Source: Actinokineospora enzanensis DSM 44649
GTDB taxonomy: Bacteria > Actinomycetota > Actinomycetes > Mycobacteriales > Pseudonocardiaceae
Assembly: GCF_000374445.1 (NCBI RefSeq)
Contig: NZ_KB894403.1
Location: 210,435-274,434, forward strand
Length of the DNA stretch: 64,000 nt
Direction: 5' to 3'
Shown here: in pieces, positions 18,545 to 26,756 of the stretch
Layout: every line of letters begins with the position of its first letter
Numbering within the stretch: the first letter of the stretch is position 1
The notes under the pieces: generated by a model
Databases searched by the model: none
Told to the model about the DNA's origin: nothing
What the model saw: only the letters and a program-made list of their open reading frames with translations
Position numbers and translations under genes: made by a program

Positions 18545-20209
18545 ATGGCCACCAGCACAGACCCGTCCTCAGACCTGGAAAGTTCCTTGGGCGCACAGAA
18601 CGCAGAGATCGCCGGCCCCTCGGGGGATCCCGTCGGTGTCGACACCGACGCCGCCGCGGCGGACGCCGGTACCGCGCCGGGGGACGCGGACGACACCGTG
18701 GTCGACGGCCGCGACGAGCGCGCCGACGAGCGGCCCGGCCCGCTGCCCATCCGCACCATCGCGCTGGGCACCGCGGGCAGTCTGATGATCCTGCTCAGCG
18801 CCTTCGGCGCGGCGGGCGTGCTGGTCAGCGACCCGGTGCTGGGCCACGGCCCGCTGTCCTGGCTGCGCTACGGCCACGGCCAGATGCTGGCCACCGCCAC
18901 CCTGTACCTGGGTTTCGCGCTGGTGGTGTGGGCGTGGGTGCGGCTGGGCAGGCACGTGCTGGCCGGACGGGTCGCCTCCCGGCCGGTGCTGATCGCCGCG
19001 GCCTGCTGGATGGCCCCGCTGGTGATCTCGCCGCCGGTGTTCACCCGTGACGTGTTCTCCTACCTCGCGCAGGGCACGCTGCCGCTCTACGGGTACGACC
19101 CGTACTCGGTGGGCCCGGTCGTGCTGGGGCTGCAGGACGTGGTGCAGAACGTGCACCCGTTCTGGCAGACCACCCCCGCCCCCTACGGTCCGCTGTTCAT
19201 CCTGCTCGCCAAGGGCGTGGCGTGGACCTCGGGCAGCAACATGATCCTCGGCGTCGTGCTGATGCGCCTGGTGCTCATGGCCGGGCTGACGCTGCTGCTG
19301 TGGTCGCTGCCCCGGCTGGTGCGGCACCTTGGCGGGCACCTGCCGACCACGCTGTGGCTGGCGATCGCGGGCCCGATGACGGTCGTGCACCTGGTCGGCG
19401 GCCCGCACAACGACCTGCTCATGGTCGGGTTGCTGGCCGCGGGCGTGGTGTGCGTGCTGGAACGCAAGCACGTCCTGGGCATCACCCTGGTCACCCTGGC
19501 CGCGGCGGTGAAGGCCACGGCCGGGTTCGCGCTGCCGTTCCTGATGTGGGTGTGGGCGGCGCGGATGAAGTCCACGTTCTGGAAGAACTTCGTGCGCGCC
19601 AGCGCGGCGGTGATCGGCACGACGGTCGCGGTGTTCGCGGTGGTGACCGTGGTGTCCGGGGTGGACCTGGGCTGGTTCAAGGCGCTGCAGGCCCCGACGA
19701 TGATCGTGAACTGGCTGTCGCTGCCCACCGGCGTCGGCGAGTTCGTGCACACCCTGGCCGACCTGTTCGTGGACTCCAACAAGACCTGGTTCGTCAACAC
19801 CGCCCGCGTCATCGGCGGCCTGGCGTTCTTCATCATCGCGGTCCGCCAGTGGTGGCTGGCCCGCGGCGGCGGCTCGGACGCGGTCCGCCGGATGGCGTTC
19901 GTGCTCTTCGCCCTCGCCGTCCTCTCGCCCGCCACCCTGCCGTGGTACCTGACCTGGGGCTTCATGATCGCCGCCGCGCTGCCCTGGCAGCGCCGCCAGC
20001 TGGCGATCCTGGTCAGCGCGGGAGTGTTCCTGGTGCTGACCTACTCGCCCGCGGGCGAGGACCTGCTCTACAACTGGCTGTTCATCGCGGGCGCCCTGGC
20101 GGTGTCGGTACTGGCCGGGATCTCCCTGCTGCGCATCGACCCACTGCACCTGTTCGGCGACCGCCGCGAGCTGGTCACCGTGGACGCGCCGCCGCCGGTC
20201 AAGGTCTAG
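18545..20209 (+). CDS. mptB: Polyprenol-phosphate-mannose alpha-1,6-mannosyltransferase, MptB family
   Basis: A 554-residue GT-C glycosyltransferase with a 65-residue acidic, alanine-rich cytosolic N-terminus and about 12-13 membrane helices. The motif FTRDVFSYLAQG (about 160-171), with its acidic catalytic position, and APYGPLFILL are typical of MptB, which starts the alpha-1,6-mannan backbone of lipomannan/lipoarabinomannan using polyprenyl-phospho-mannose. Presence suggests a lipomannan-type lipoglycan in this organism. A hairpin at 20234-20263 follows the stop. Confidence 0.88.
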   Translation: MATSTDPSSDLESSLGAQNAEIAGPSGDPVGVDTDAAAADAGTAPGDADDTVVDGRDERADERPGPLPIRTIALGTAGSLMILLSAFGAAGVLVSDPVLGHGPLSWLRYGHGQMLATATLYLGFALVVWAWVRLGRHVLAGRVASRPVLIAAACWMAPLVISPPVFTRDVFSYLAQGTLPLYGYDPYSVGPVVLGLQDVVQNVHPFWQTTPAPYGPLFILLAKGVAWTSGSNMILGVVLMRLVLMAGLTLLLWSLPRLVRHLGGHLPTTLWLAIAGPMTVVHLVGGPHNDLLMVGLLAAGVVCVLERKHVLGITLVTLAAAVKATAGFALPFLMWVWAARMKSTFWKNFVRASAAVIGTTVAVFAVVTVVSGVDLGWFKALQAPTMIVNWLSLPTGVGEFVHTLADLFVDSNKTWFVNTARVIGGLAFFIIAVRQWWLARGGGSDAVRRMAFVLFALAVLSPATLPWYLTWGFMIAAALPWQRRQLAILVSAGVFLVLTYSPAGEDLLYNWLFIAGALAVSVLAGISLLRIDPLHLFGDRRELVTVDAPPPVKV

Positions 20210-20233
20210 CCGGTCCAGGCGCACGGGCAGGCA

Positions 20234-20263
20234 CGGACAGGCGCTGTGTGTTCGGCCTGTCCG
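20234..20263. terminator. Hairpin between convergent genes
   Basis: Nine-base arms (20234-20242 and 20255-20263; core GGACAGGC / GCCTGTCC) with a 12-base loop. It lies between the stop of mptB and the stop of the convergent NTF2-like gene, so it may serve both. Confidence 0.55.
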
Positions 20264-20292
20264 CCTCTCACGAATGCGGCACGGCTCGAAGG

Positions 20293-20766
20293 TCAGTCGG
20301 CGGCTGCGGCCAGGGCGGTGGCCAGATGGCCGAGGCGTCCGGCGAGGCGGGCCATGCCGATGTGGTCGCCGTAGTCGCGGGACTCGATGATGCGGCCGTC
20401 GCGGACGCGGGTGATGAACACGCACGGGATGCTGAACGGGCGGCCGTCGAGGGTGCCGGTGTAGGCGAACTCGTGGATGACGACCTCCGGGTCGGCGGTC
20501 TGATGGACCTGTCCGACCGGTTCGAACCCGTCGACCGCGGGCACGCGCGAGTGGATCTGGGCGAAGTGCGCGCGCAACTCTGCTCGGGTGCGTAGCGGGG
20601 TGTCGCCCAGCGGCGAGAACGGGTGACGTACGTCGGTGTCCTCGGCGTACAGGTCGGCCAGTTCGTCGAGTCGGGCGTCCAGCCGGGCGCCGGTGGGCCG
20701 GTCGACGACCAGGTGGCGCACGCCCGCGGCGAGTGCGCGGACGACCTCGGTGGGAGTGCTCGGCAC
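20293..20766 (-). CDS. SnoaL/NTF2-like protein
   Basis: A 157-residue NTF2-fold protein (residues 20-150): LADLYAEDTDVRHPFSP, IHEFAYTGTLDGRPFSIPCVFITRVRDGRIIESRDYGDH are typical of SnoaL-like polyketide-cyclase/isomerase relatives. Function cannot be fixed. GTG start with GGAGG at five bases. It is divergent from a TetR gene (20865) and shares an intergenic region holding a perfect 13-bp inverted repeat, so it is the probable target of that repressor. Confidence 0.82.
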   Translation of the reverse strand: MPSTPTEVVRALAAGVRHLVVDRPTGARLDARLDELADLYAEDTDVRHPFSPLGDTPLRTRAELRAHFAQIHSRVPAVDGFEPVGQVHQTADPEVVIHEFAYTGTLDGRPFSIPCVFITRVRDGRIIESRDYGDHIGMARLAGRLGHLATALAAAAD

Positions 20767-20784
20767 GGGACCTCCAGGAAGCGA

Positions 20785-20822
20785 AGTGTGGACTCCGGAA
20801 CCACTGTATCGGAGTCCACACT
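20785..20822. promoter_or_regulatory. Probable TetR operator
   Basis: Perfect inverted repeat with 13-bp arms, AGTGTGGACTCCG (20785-20797) and its complement (20810-20822), separated by 12 bp, midway between the divergent NTF2-like and TetR genes. TTGACA at 20827-20832 adjoins one arm. A repressor bound here could control both genes. Confidence 0.75.
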
Positions 20823-20864
20823 CCGGTTGACACCCTATGCTTGGGGGCCGGGAGAGGGGGCCGA

Positions 20865-21440
20865 GTGCGGCAGGACGCGAAACGGAACCGGGAGCTGATC
20901 CTCGCCGCCGCCGAGGCGGTGTTCGGGGCGCACGGCGCGGGCGGGTCGACCGAGGAGGTCGCGCGCCGCGCCGGGGTCGGGATCGCCACCGTGTTCCGGC
21001 ACTTCCCCACCAAGGAGGCGCTGGTCGAGGCCGCCCTCCTGCGGCACTTCGACCACCTCGCCGCGCGCGCCGCCGACCTCGCCGACGACCCAGACCCGAC
21101 CACCGCCTGGCGCGCGCTCATCCGCGCCATGATCGAGACCGGCGCCACCAAGGTCACCCTCGCCGCCGCCCTGACTAACACCACCGGCACCGACACCGAC
21201 ACCGGCACGAGCATCCCGGCGAGCGCGGCCGCCGCCTCCGACCGGCTCAAGACCGCCGTCGACGGCGTGCTGCGGCGGGCCCGCCAGCACGGCGCGGTGC
21301 GCGCGGAGGTCACGATCGAGGAGGTCTACCTGCTCATCCGCGCCCTGGCCCAGGCCGCGGCCACCATGCCCACCGACCCGGACACCCTCGACCGCGCCAT
21401 CGACGTCGTGCTCACCGGACTCGCCCGACCGGTCAGCTGA
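20865..21440 (+). CDS. TetR-family transcriptional regulator
   Basis: A 191-residue TetR repressor. The N-terminal DNA-binding domain reads RELILAAAEAVFGAHGAGGSTEEV followed by the recognition helix VGIATVFRHFPTKEAL; the C-terminal ligand domain has no assignable ligand. GTG start at 20865 with GGAGAGGG upstream. It is divergent from the NTF2-like gene with the palindrome 20785-20822 between, and its last eight bases overlap the convergent LD-carboxypeptidase gene. Confidence 0.88.
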   Translation: MRQDAKRNRELILAAAEAVFGAHGAGGSTEEVARRAGVGIATVFRHFPTKEALVEAALLRHFDHLAARAADLADDPDPTTAWRALIRAMIETGATKVTLAAALTNTTGTDTDTGTSIPASAAAASDRLKTAVDGVLRRARQHGAVRAEVTIEEVYLLIRALAQAAATMPTDPDTLDRAIDVVLTGLARPVS

Positions 21441-22350
21441 GCGCCGGTTCCAGCACGGTCACCGTCCCGTCGTCGGCGTCCAGCACGGCCTCGACGCCCA
21501 ACGGCACCGTCAGCTGCCCGGGGCAGTGCCCGAACCCCAGCTCCCACAGCATCGGCAGGCCCAGCCCGCCGAGCAGGTCGTCCACCACCGCCCGCACCTC
21601 CTCCAGCGTGCCGCACCCGGCCCACGAGCCCAGCGCCACACCGGACACGCCGGTGAACCAGCCCGCCCGCAGCAGCTGGGTGAGCATGCGGTCCACCCGG
21701 TACGGGGCCTCGCCGATGTCCTCCAGCAGCAGGATCGACCCGTCCGGCGGCGGTGCGCAGCCCGCCACGCCCAGCGAGCCGACGATCAACGACAGGTTCC
21801 CGCCGACCGTGACACCCCGCGCGGCGCCGTGCCCGTAGGAGCCGGTCGCCGGACCGGTCAGGCGAGTCACCCGCTCCGGGGCGAACAGTGTCTCCCGCAG
21901 GTGCGCCCGCGAGTCGTCGTCGAACAGCGGGCCCGCGATCATCGGCCCGAACAACGTGGCCAGGCCCAGCCGCGCCCCGATCGCCTCGTGCAGGACCGTC
22001 GTGTCGCTGGACCCGACGAACACCTTCGGCGCCACGGCGGCCATCGCCTGCCAGTCCAGCAGGTCCAGCACGCGCTGGGTGCCGTAGCCGCCCCGCGCGG
22101 CGATCACCGCCGACACGCCGGGGTCGCACCACGCGCGTTGCAGGTCGGCGGCGCGGGCGTGGTCGCTGCCCGCCAGGTAGGGCAGGCGCGGGTGCCGGTC
22201 GAGCACGTGCTCCCCGACCCGTACCACCAGCCCCCACGACTCCAGCACCGCCACGCCCGCGGCGAGCAGCTCCTGCTCGACCGGCCCGGCCGGGGCGACC
22301 ACCGCCACCGTGGAGCCGGGCCGCAGCCGCGGCGGCCGGACCCGGTTCAC
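21433..22350 (-). CDS. S66-family LD-carboxypeptidase (LdcA/MccF-like)
   Basis: A 305-residue serine peptidase of family S66. The nucleophile is S115 in FVGSSDTTVLHEA, and AARGGYGTQRVLDLLDW and SILLLEDIGEAPYRVDRML are family text. LdcA enzymes remove the terminal D-Ala from murein tetrapeptides during cell-wall recycling; MccF relatives hydrolyse aminoacyl-nucleotide antibiotics of the microcin C type, and sequence alone does not separate them. The GTG start at 22350 overlaps the stop of the upstream S9 peptidase gene (GTGA, 22347-22350), showing coupling. Confidence 0.88.
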   Translation of the reverse strand: MNRVRPPRLRPGSTVAVVAPAGPVEQELLAAGVAVLESWGLVVRVGEHVLDRHPRLPYLAGSDHARAADLQRAWCDPGVSAVIAARGGYGTQRVLDLLDWQAMAAVAPKVFVGSSDTTVLHEAIGARLGLATLFGPMIAGPLFDDDSRAHLRETLFAPERVTRLTGPATGSYGHGAARGVTVGGNLSLIVGSLGVAGCAPPPDGSILLLEDIGEAPYRVDRMLTQLLRAGWFTGVSGVALGSWAGCGTLEEVRAVVDDLLGGLGLPMLWELGFGHCPGQLTVPLGVEAVLDADDGTVTVLEPALS

Positions 22351-24263
22351 CGGTGCAGCTCCAGTCGCGGCGCGTCGGTGTCGAACCCGAACACCTGCCC
22401 GTAGAACGACAGCTCCGCCCGGTAGGCGGCGATGATCGTCTCCGCCCGGCGGAACCCGTGCGACTCGCCCTCGAAGGTCAGGTACGCGTGCGGCACGCCG
22501 GTGCCGTCGAGCGCGGCGACGAACCGGTCGGCCTGCTGCGGCGGGCACACCGGGTCGTCCAGGCCCTGCAACAGCAGCACCGGCCCGGCCAGCCGGTCGA
22601 CGTGGTTGATCGGCGAGCGCTCCGCGTACCGGTCGCGGTGCTCGGGCAGGGCGCCGACCAGGCCCTCGATGTAGCGGGACTCGAAGTCGTGGCTCTCCGC
22701 GCCGCCCTCGGCCCACGGGCCCAGGTCCAGGATCGGGTAGCTGATCGCCGCGCAGGCGAACACGTCCGTGCCGGTCACCGCGGCGGCCGCGGTCCAGCCG
22801 CCCGCGCTGCCGCCCCGGATCGCCACCCGCGCCGGGTCGGCCAGGCCCTCCTCGACCAGCACTCGCGCCACCGTCACGCAGTCGCGCACGTCGACCACGC
22901 CCCACCGGCCGCGCAGCAGCTCGCGGAACGCGCGGCCGTGGCCGGTGGAACCGCCGTAGTCGACCGCCACCACGCCGATGCCGCGGCTGGTCAGGTACGC
23001 GATGCCCAGGTCCAGGTCGGGCTGGCAGTGCGCGGTCGGCCCGGAGTGCGGGTAGACCACCCACGGCGGCTTCTCGCCCTCCGGCCCGGCATGGTCGGGG
23101 TTGGTGGGCTCGTAGACCAGCACCGGGATGTCGTGCCCGTCGGGGGAGGGCAACGCGCGCGCCCGCGGCGTCGGCAGGTAGGCGGGGTCGACGGCGACCT
23201 CGGTGGCGCGCAGCACGGACAGCTCACCGCTCGACAGGTCCAGCCGCACCGGCGCGCGGTGCGCGTGCGGACCGGCCGCGGTCGCCACCAGCACACCGTC
23301 CTGCTCGGACCCGGCGTCGATGTTCGCCCACACCGACAGGTCGGTGTCGACGTCGGTCACGGTGCCGGAGCGCTCGTCCAGGATCGCCAGCCGGTCGGTG
23401 CGCAGCACCGCGAACCGGCCCCGGCCCAGCGGCGCGAACCACCGGTACCCCAGCTGCCACAGCGGACCGCCCAGCTCGTGCTCGCCCTTGGCCAGGTTCA
23501 CCGCGCGCCCGTCGAGCCCGATCCGGTGCAGGTTCCACCAGCCGTCCGGGTCGGTCAGCACCAGCAGCGAGTCCGGCGCCTCCCACTCCAGCTGGCACAC
23601 CGCCTCCTCCGGCCCACCCGCGACCACCCGGCGCGGCCCGAGCGTGCCGTCGTCCTGCACCGCGGCGACGCACAGCTCGTTGCCGTCCCACGGCATGTCC
23701 GGGTGCTCCCACCCCACCCACGCCGCGTGCCCGCCGTCGGGGCTGGGGCGCGGCGCGGTCATGAAGTGGTGGCTGCGGCCCAGCACCCGGGTCGGCCCGC
23801 CGTCCAACGGCACCGCGACCAGCTCGCGGTGGTCGGTGTGGTCCTCGCGCACGCACCACACCTCGTCCCCGCCCGGCCCGGCGACCAGGTCGGCGTAGCG
23901 CAGACCCTGCCGTTCGTCGGGCTCCGGGGTGATCGGCCGCGGGTCCGCGCCGTCCAGGCCCGCGACGTAGACGCGCTGGTCGTCGAAGTGGGTGAACACC
24001 ACCCGGTCGCCGAGCACCAGGTACGGGTTGCCGCCGTACTCGTGCACCCGGTTGCGCACGTTCCAGGGCGCGCCGAGCACCTCGCGCGCCGCGTGCCCGT
24101 CGTGCCGGAACAGCGCGACCCGGCCGCCCTCGTGCGGCAGCCCGCGGACCCACCAGGTGTCCGGACCGTGCCTGCGCACCCAGCCCGGACCGGACGCGGA
24201 CGCGGCGACGTCGTCGGCGCGGACAGGGGAAACCCACGTACCGTGGGGAGCGATCTTCACCAC
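22347..24263 (-). CDS. S9-family prolyl-oligopeptidase-like peptidase
   Basis: A 638-residue serine peptidase: an N-terminal beta-propeller domain (to about 390) and a C-terminal alpha/beta-hydrolase domain with nucleophile in IRGGSAGGWT, aspartate in LQGLDDPVCP and histidine in FEGESHGFRR. Such enzymes cut short peptides, acyl-aminoacyl peptides or, in some cases, esters. Tandem GTG codons at 24263 and 24260 are the likely starts. It is coupled to the LD-carboxypeptidase downstream, which suggests shared peptide turnover, and divergent from the DUF3090 gene. Confidence 0.88.
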   Translation of the reverse strand: MVKIAPHGTWVSPVRADDVAASASGPGWVRRHGPDTWWVRGLPHEGGRVALFRHDGHAAREVLGAPWNVRNRVHEYGGNPYLVLGDRVVFTHFDDQRVYVAGLDGADPRPITPEPDERQGLRYADLVAGPGGDEVWCVREDHTDHRELVAVPLDGGPTRVLGRSHHFMTAPRPSPDGGHAAWVGWEHPDMPWDGNELCVAAVQDDGTLGPRRVVAGGPEEAVCQLEWEAPDSLLVLTDPDGWWNLHRIGLDGRAVNLAKGEHELGGPLWQLGYRWFAPLGRGRFAVLRTDRLAILDERSGTVTDVDTDLSVWANIDAGSEQDGVLVATAAGPHAHRAPVRLDLSSGELSVLRATEVAVDPAYLPTPRARALPSPDGHDIPVLVYEPTNPDHAGPEGEKPPWVVYPHSGPTAHCQPDLDLGIAYLTSRGIGVVAVDYGGSTGHGRAFRELLRGRWGVVDVRDCVTVARVLVEEGLADPARVAIRGGSAGGWTAAAAVTGTDVFACAAISYPILDLGPWAEGGAESHDFESRYIEGLVGALPEHRDRYAERSPINHVDRLAGPVLLLQGLDDPVCPPQQADRFVAALDGTGVPHAYLTFEGESHGFRRAETIIAAYRAELSFYGQVFGFDTDAPRLELHR

Positions 24264-24375
24264 AGGCAGGACCCTACCGAGTCGAGGTGAGGCGCCCGAT
24301 ACGGTTACCCGCGCGGTGACACCGGTGGGGTACGGCCTGCCCGTCCCGCGGTTGTCCCATAAGGTCGGAGGTGCC

Positions 24376-24942
24376 ATGGCCCGTGTCATCCACGTCTTCC
24401 GTCAACCCGACCGCTTCGTAGCGGGTACCGTCGGGCAACCCGGCGACCGCACGTTCTACCTGCAGGCGGTCGAGAGTGCCCGCACGGTCAGCGTGACCAT
24501 CGAGAAACAGCAGGTCGAGGTGCTGGCCGAGCGGATCGGGTCGCTGCTGGACGAGGTGCACCGCCGCTTCGGCGCCGAGGTGCCGGACGGGGTGCCCGAC
24601 GACGAGGTGGACGCCGAGCCGCTGGCCGTGCCGGTCGAGGAGGAGTTCCGGGTCGGCACCATGGGCCTTGGCTGGGACGCGGAGACCCGCGCGGTGGTCA
24701 TCGAGCTGCTGGCCGCCACCGAGGGCGAGGTCGACGAGTCGGTGGTGCTCGACGACACCGAGGAGGGCCCGGACGCGGTGCGCGTGTTCCTCACCCCGTT
24801 GGAGGCGCGCGCCTTCGCCGAACGCGCCGGTCGGGTGGTGAAGGCGGGCCGCAAGCCGTGCCCGCTGTGCGGGGAGCCGCTGGACCCGCAGGGGCACGTC
24901 TGTCCCCGCCAGAACGGGTACCGCCGCAGCGACGAGGACTGA
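24376..24942 (+). CDS. DUF3090 protein
   Basis: A 188-residue actinobacterial conserved protein. The start MARVIHVFRQPDRFVAGTVGQPG and the C-terminal zinc-ribbon-like CPLCGEPLDPQGHVC (about 162-176) are constant features of the family. It is one of a trio (with MSMEG_4193-type phosphatase and SCO1664-type protein) of unknown collective function. GGAGGTG precedes the ATG. The SCO1664 gene follows after seven bases; the phosphatase is 19 kb upstream at 4321. Confidence 0.9.
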   Translation: MARVIHVFRQPDRFVAGTVGQPGDRTFYLQAVESARTVSVTIEKQQVEVLAERIGSLLDEVHRRFGAEVPDGVPDDEVDAEPLAVPVEEEFRVGTMGLGWDAETRAVVIELLAATEGEVDESVVLDDTEEGPDAVRVFLTPLEARAFAERAGRVVKAGRKPCPLCGEPLDPQGHVCPRQNGYRRSDED

Positions 24943-24949
24943 GCCGCCC

Positions 24950-25744
24950 GTGCTGCCCACCGACCCGCACGCCGGGGAGTTCCTGCTGCGCGGCGCCCTG
25001 GAGATCGAGGGCAGGCTTGTCGACGCCTCCAACGCCACGCTGTTCTGCGCCATCGACCACGACGGCGTCGCCGCCAAGTGCGTGTACAAGCCGATCCGCG
25101 GCGAACGCCCACTGTGGGACTTCCCCGACGGCACGCTCGCAGGCCGCGAGGTCGCCGCCTACCTGGTGGCCCACGCGGCGGGAGTGACGCTGATCCCGCC
25201 GACCGTCCTGCGCGAGGGCCCGTTCGGCCCCGGGATGGTCCAGCTCTGGGTCGACACCAAGGAAGGCGACGACCTGGTCGACGTCCTGGCCCCCGACGAC
25301 GTCCCGCAGGGCTGGCGCCCGATCCTGCACGCCCTGGACCGCTTCGGCGACCCGGCCGTGCTCGCCCACTCCGACACCGCGCCGGTCGCGGTGCTCTCGG
25401 CCCTGGACGTGGTGCTCAACAACGCCGACCGCAAGGGCGGCCACGTCCTGCACGGCACCGACGGCGGCGTGTACGGGGTGGACCACGGGATCTGCCTGCA
25501 CCAGGAGAACAAGCTGCGCACGGTGCTGTGGGGCTGGGCGGGGGAGGCCCTGCCGGACGAGGCGGTCGACGCCCTGCACACGCTCAACGCCGCACTGAAG
25601 ACGACCCTGCCGGACGAACTCGCCCCGCACATCACGCGCGCGGAGATCGCGGCGCTGCGCTCGCGGGTGGCGGCGTTGTTGGGCGCGCCGGTCTATCCGG
25701 AGCCCGATCCCGAGGGCCGCCCGATCCCTTGGCCCGCGTTCTGA
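24950..25744 (+). CDS. SCO1664-family kinase-like protein
   Basis: A 264-residue protein distantly related to phosphatidylinositol 3/4-kinases. A glycine-poor ATP site with AKCVYKPIRGERPLWDFPDG (lysine at about residue 44), the catalytic-loop-like VVLNNADRKGGHVL and the DFG-like VYGVDHGICLH are visible. The substrate is unknown. GTG start at 24950, seven bases after the DUF3090 gene, so the two form an operon. In many Actinobacteria the next gene is the mycothiol ligase mshC; here none follows. Confidence 0.9.
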   Translation: MLPTDPHAGEFLLRGALEIEGRLVDASNATLFCAIDHDGVAAKCVYKPIRGERPLWDFPDGTLAGREVAAYLVAHAAGVTLIPPTVLREGPFGPGMVQLWVDTKEGDDLVDVLAPDDVPQGWRPILHALDRFGDPAVLAHSDTAPVAVLSALDVVLNNADRKGGHVLHGTDGGVYGVDHGICLHQENKLRTVLWGWAGEALPDEAVDALHTLNAALKTTLPDELAPHITRAEIAALRSRVAALLGAPVYPEPDPEGRPIPWPAF

Positions 25745-26445
25745 CCCGATGGTCGAGCAGGCGACCACACCGAAGTTTCTCACCACGCGCCCTCGGCCCA
25801 CCAGACCCCGACTGCGCCCTGCCTCCGTCTGTCTGACCGACTGAATCCGGGTCTGCCCTGAACCTGCGTGTGTCTGCCTTGGCCGTGTCGGGCCCGATCA
25901 GCAGGCCCCGCCCCACCAGGGGGCGGGCCGACAGGAAAGGACGCTAGGCGATCTTGAGATCTGTCAATAGGGGGTCGGTGGCGGCTGTGGACGAACCGGC
26001 GGGGTTGTGGACAACCTCGGCGGTAGCACGGACCCGAACCGGATCGGCCATGCACCTTGGCCGGCATCACGCTCGACGGTCCGGAGCCGAAGCAGGCCTG
26101 CTCGACCGGTAGGTCGTCCTCGCCACGGAGGCCAGCCTGCGGCCGTCAAGGGCGGCTCGGCCACTGGGGATGGTTTCGGGGGATGTGGACAACCCGCTGG
26201 GGACCCCCGATTTCCATTCTACGGGAAGGAAAAGCCCTGGTGGAAGTCGCGAGGGCGCGGGCCTGTGGATAACCCGGGTCGGCCGGAGGCGGGCTGTCGG
26301 AGCCGGACCCCAGGCCGTGCGCGATGTTCGAGATCCGGACAGGCGGCGGAATCCGGAGGCTCCCCGATGATCCCCTACCGTCAGCCCCGGCCATTCGTCC
26401 CCGTTCGGGCGGACTGGCCGGGAGGTCCCATTCGGAGGTGGTCCC
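25745..26445. other. Gene-free region rich in DnaA-box-like sequences
   Basis: About 700 bp without a supported gene. It holds an isolated box pair (TGTGGACGA 25986-25994 and exact TGTGGACAA 26006-26014, 20 bp apart) and copy 3 of the triplet repeat (26165-26272). The pair may be the start of a decayed copy, because no third box is found 65 or 80 bp later. Confidence 0.6.
26165..26272 (+). repeat. DnaA-box triplet repeat, copy 3
   Basis: Weak box TGGGGATGG 26165-26173, exact TGTGGACAA 26184-26192, third box TGTGGATAA 26264-26272; spacings 19 and 80 (direct type). The GGGGACCCCCGA palindrome and CCATTCTAC block lie between the second and third boxes. The sequence after the third box (AACCCGGGT, GGCCGG) matches copy 7 at 32.66 kb. 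Confidence 0.8.
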
Positions 26446-26752
26446 ATGGTCACGCGCGAGGCCGGAACCGTCCTGTCCGCCGACGCCGTCCGGGACGCCG
26501 CCCTCGGTGTGCTGCCTGCTGTTCCCATCCCCGGCCTCGCCGATGCGTTCGGACTGCCCGACTCCTGGTGGTGGATCCCGCTCGGCGCGCGGCCAGTCCA
26601 CCGCGGCCATCACCAGCGCCGCCGTCGTGGCCAATGCCGCGGCGGCGGTCGTGGCGGGTGTGGTGGTGGTCTTCGTGGCATGGCTGCCCGCGGTCGCCGC
26701 GGTGGTGTGCGCGGGGTTCGCGGTGGCCGAGTGGCGGGTCCGTCCTGTGTAG
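26446..26752 (+). pseudogene. Small membrane protein gene with apparent frameshift
   Basis: Starts with ATG at 26446 behind GGAGGTGG and reads about 49 sensible residues (MVTREAGTVLSADAVRDAAL to SWWWIPLGAR), after which the frame becomes implausible. The frame one base on continues from about 26593 as QSTAAITSAAVVANAAAAVV and a hydrophobic helix ending at 26752. Joined, they would give a protein of about 100 residues with one or two membrane helices. Either a +1 frameshift mutation or sequencing error broke it, or two overlapping small genes exist. No family recognised. Confidence 0.45.
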
Positions 26753-26756
26753 ACCG

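Noticed and set aside
18569-21313. Very long open frame on the minus strand opposite mptB and the TetR gene
   Set aside because: It spans two well-supported plus-strand genes and an NTF2-like gene, has RNase-like low-complexity R/H/P-rich text and matches no family; it is a GC-rich shadow frame. The same applies to long frames opposite the GH92 gene (7473-10325), at 26146-28878 and at 8615-10156.
26006-26090. Ninth DnaA-box triplet
   Set aside because: The pair at 25986 and 26006 has the right 20-bp spacing, but no third box occurs at 65 or 80 bp and the palindrome is degenerate; treated as a possible decayed copy only.
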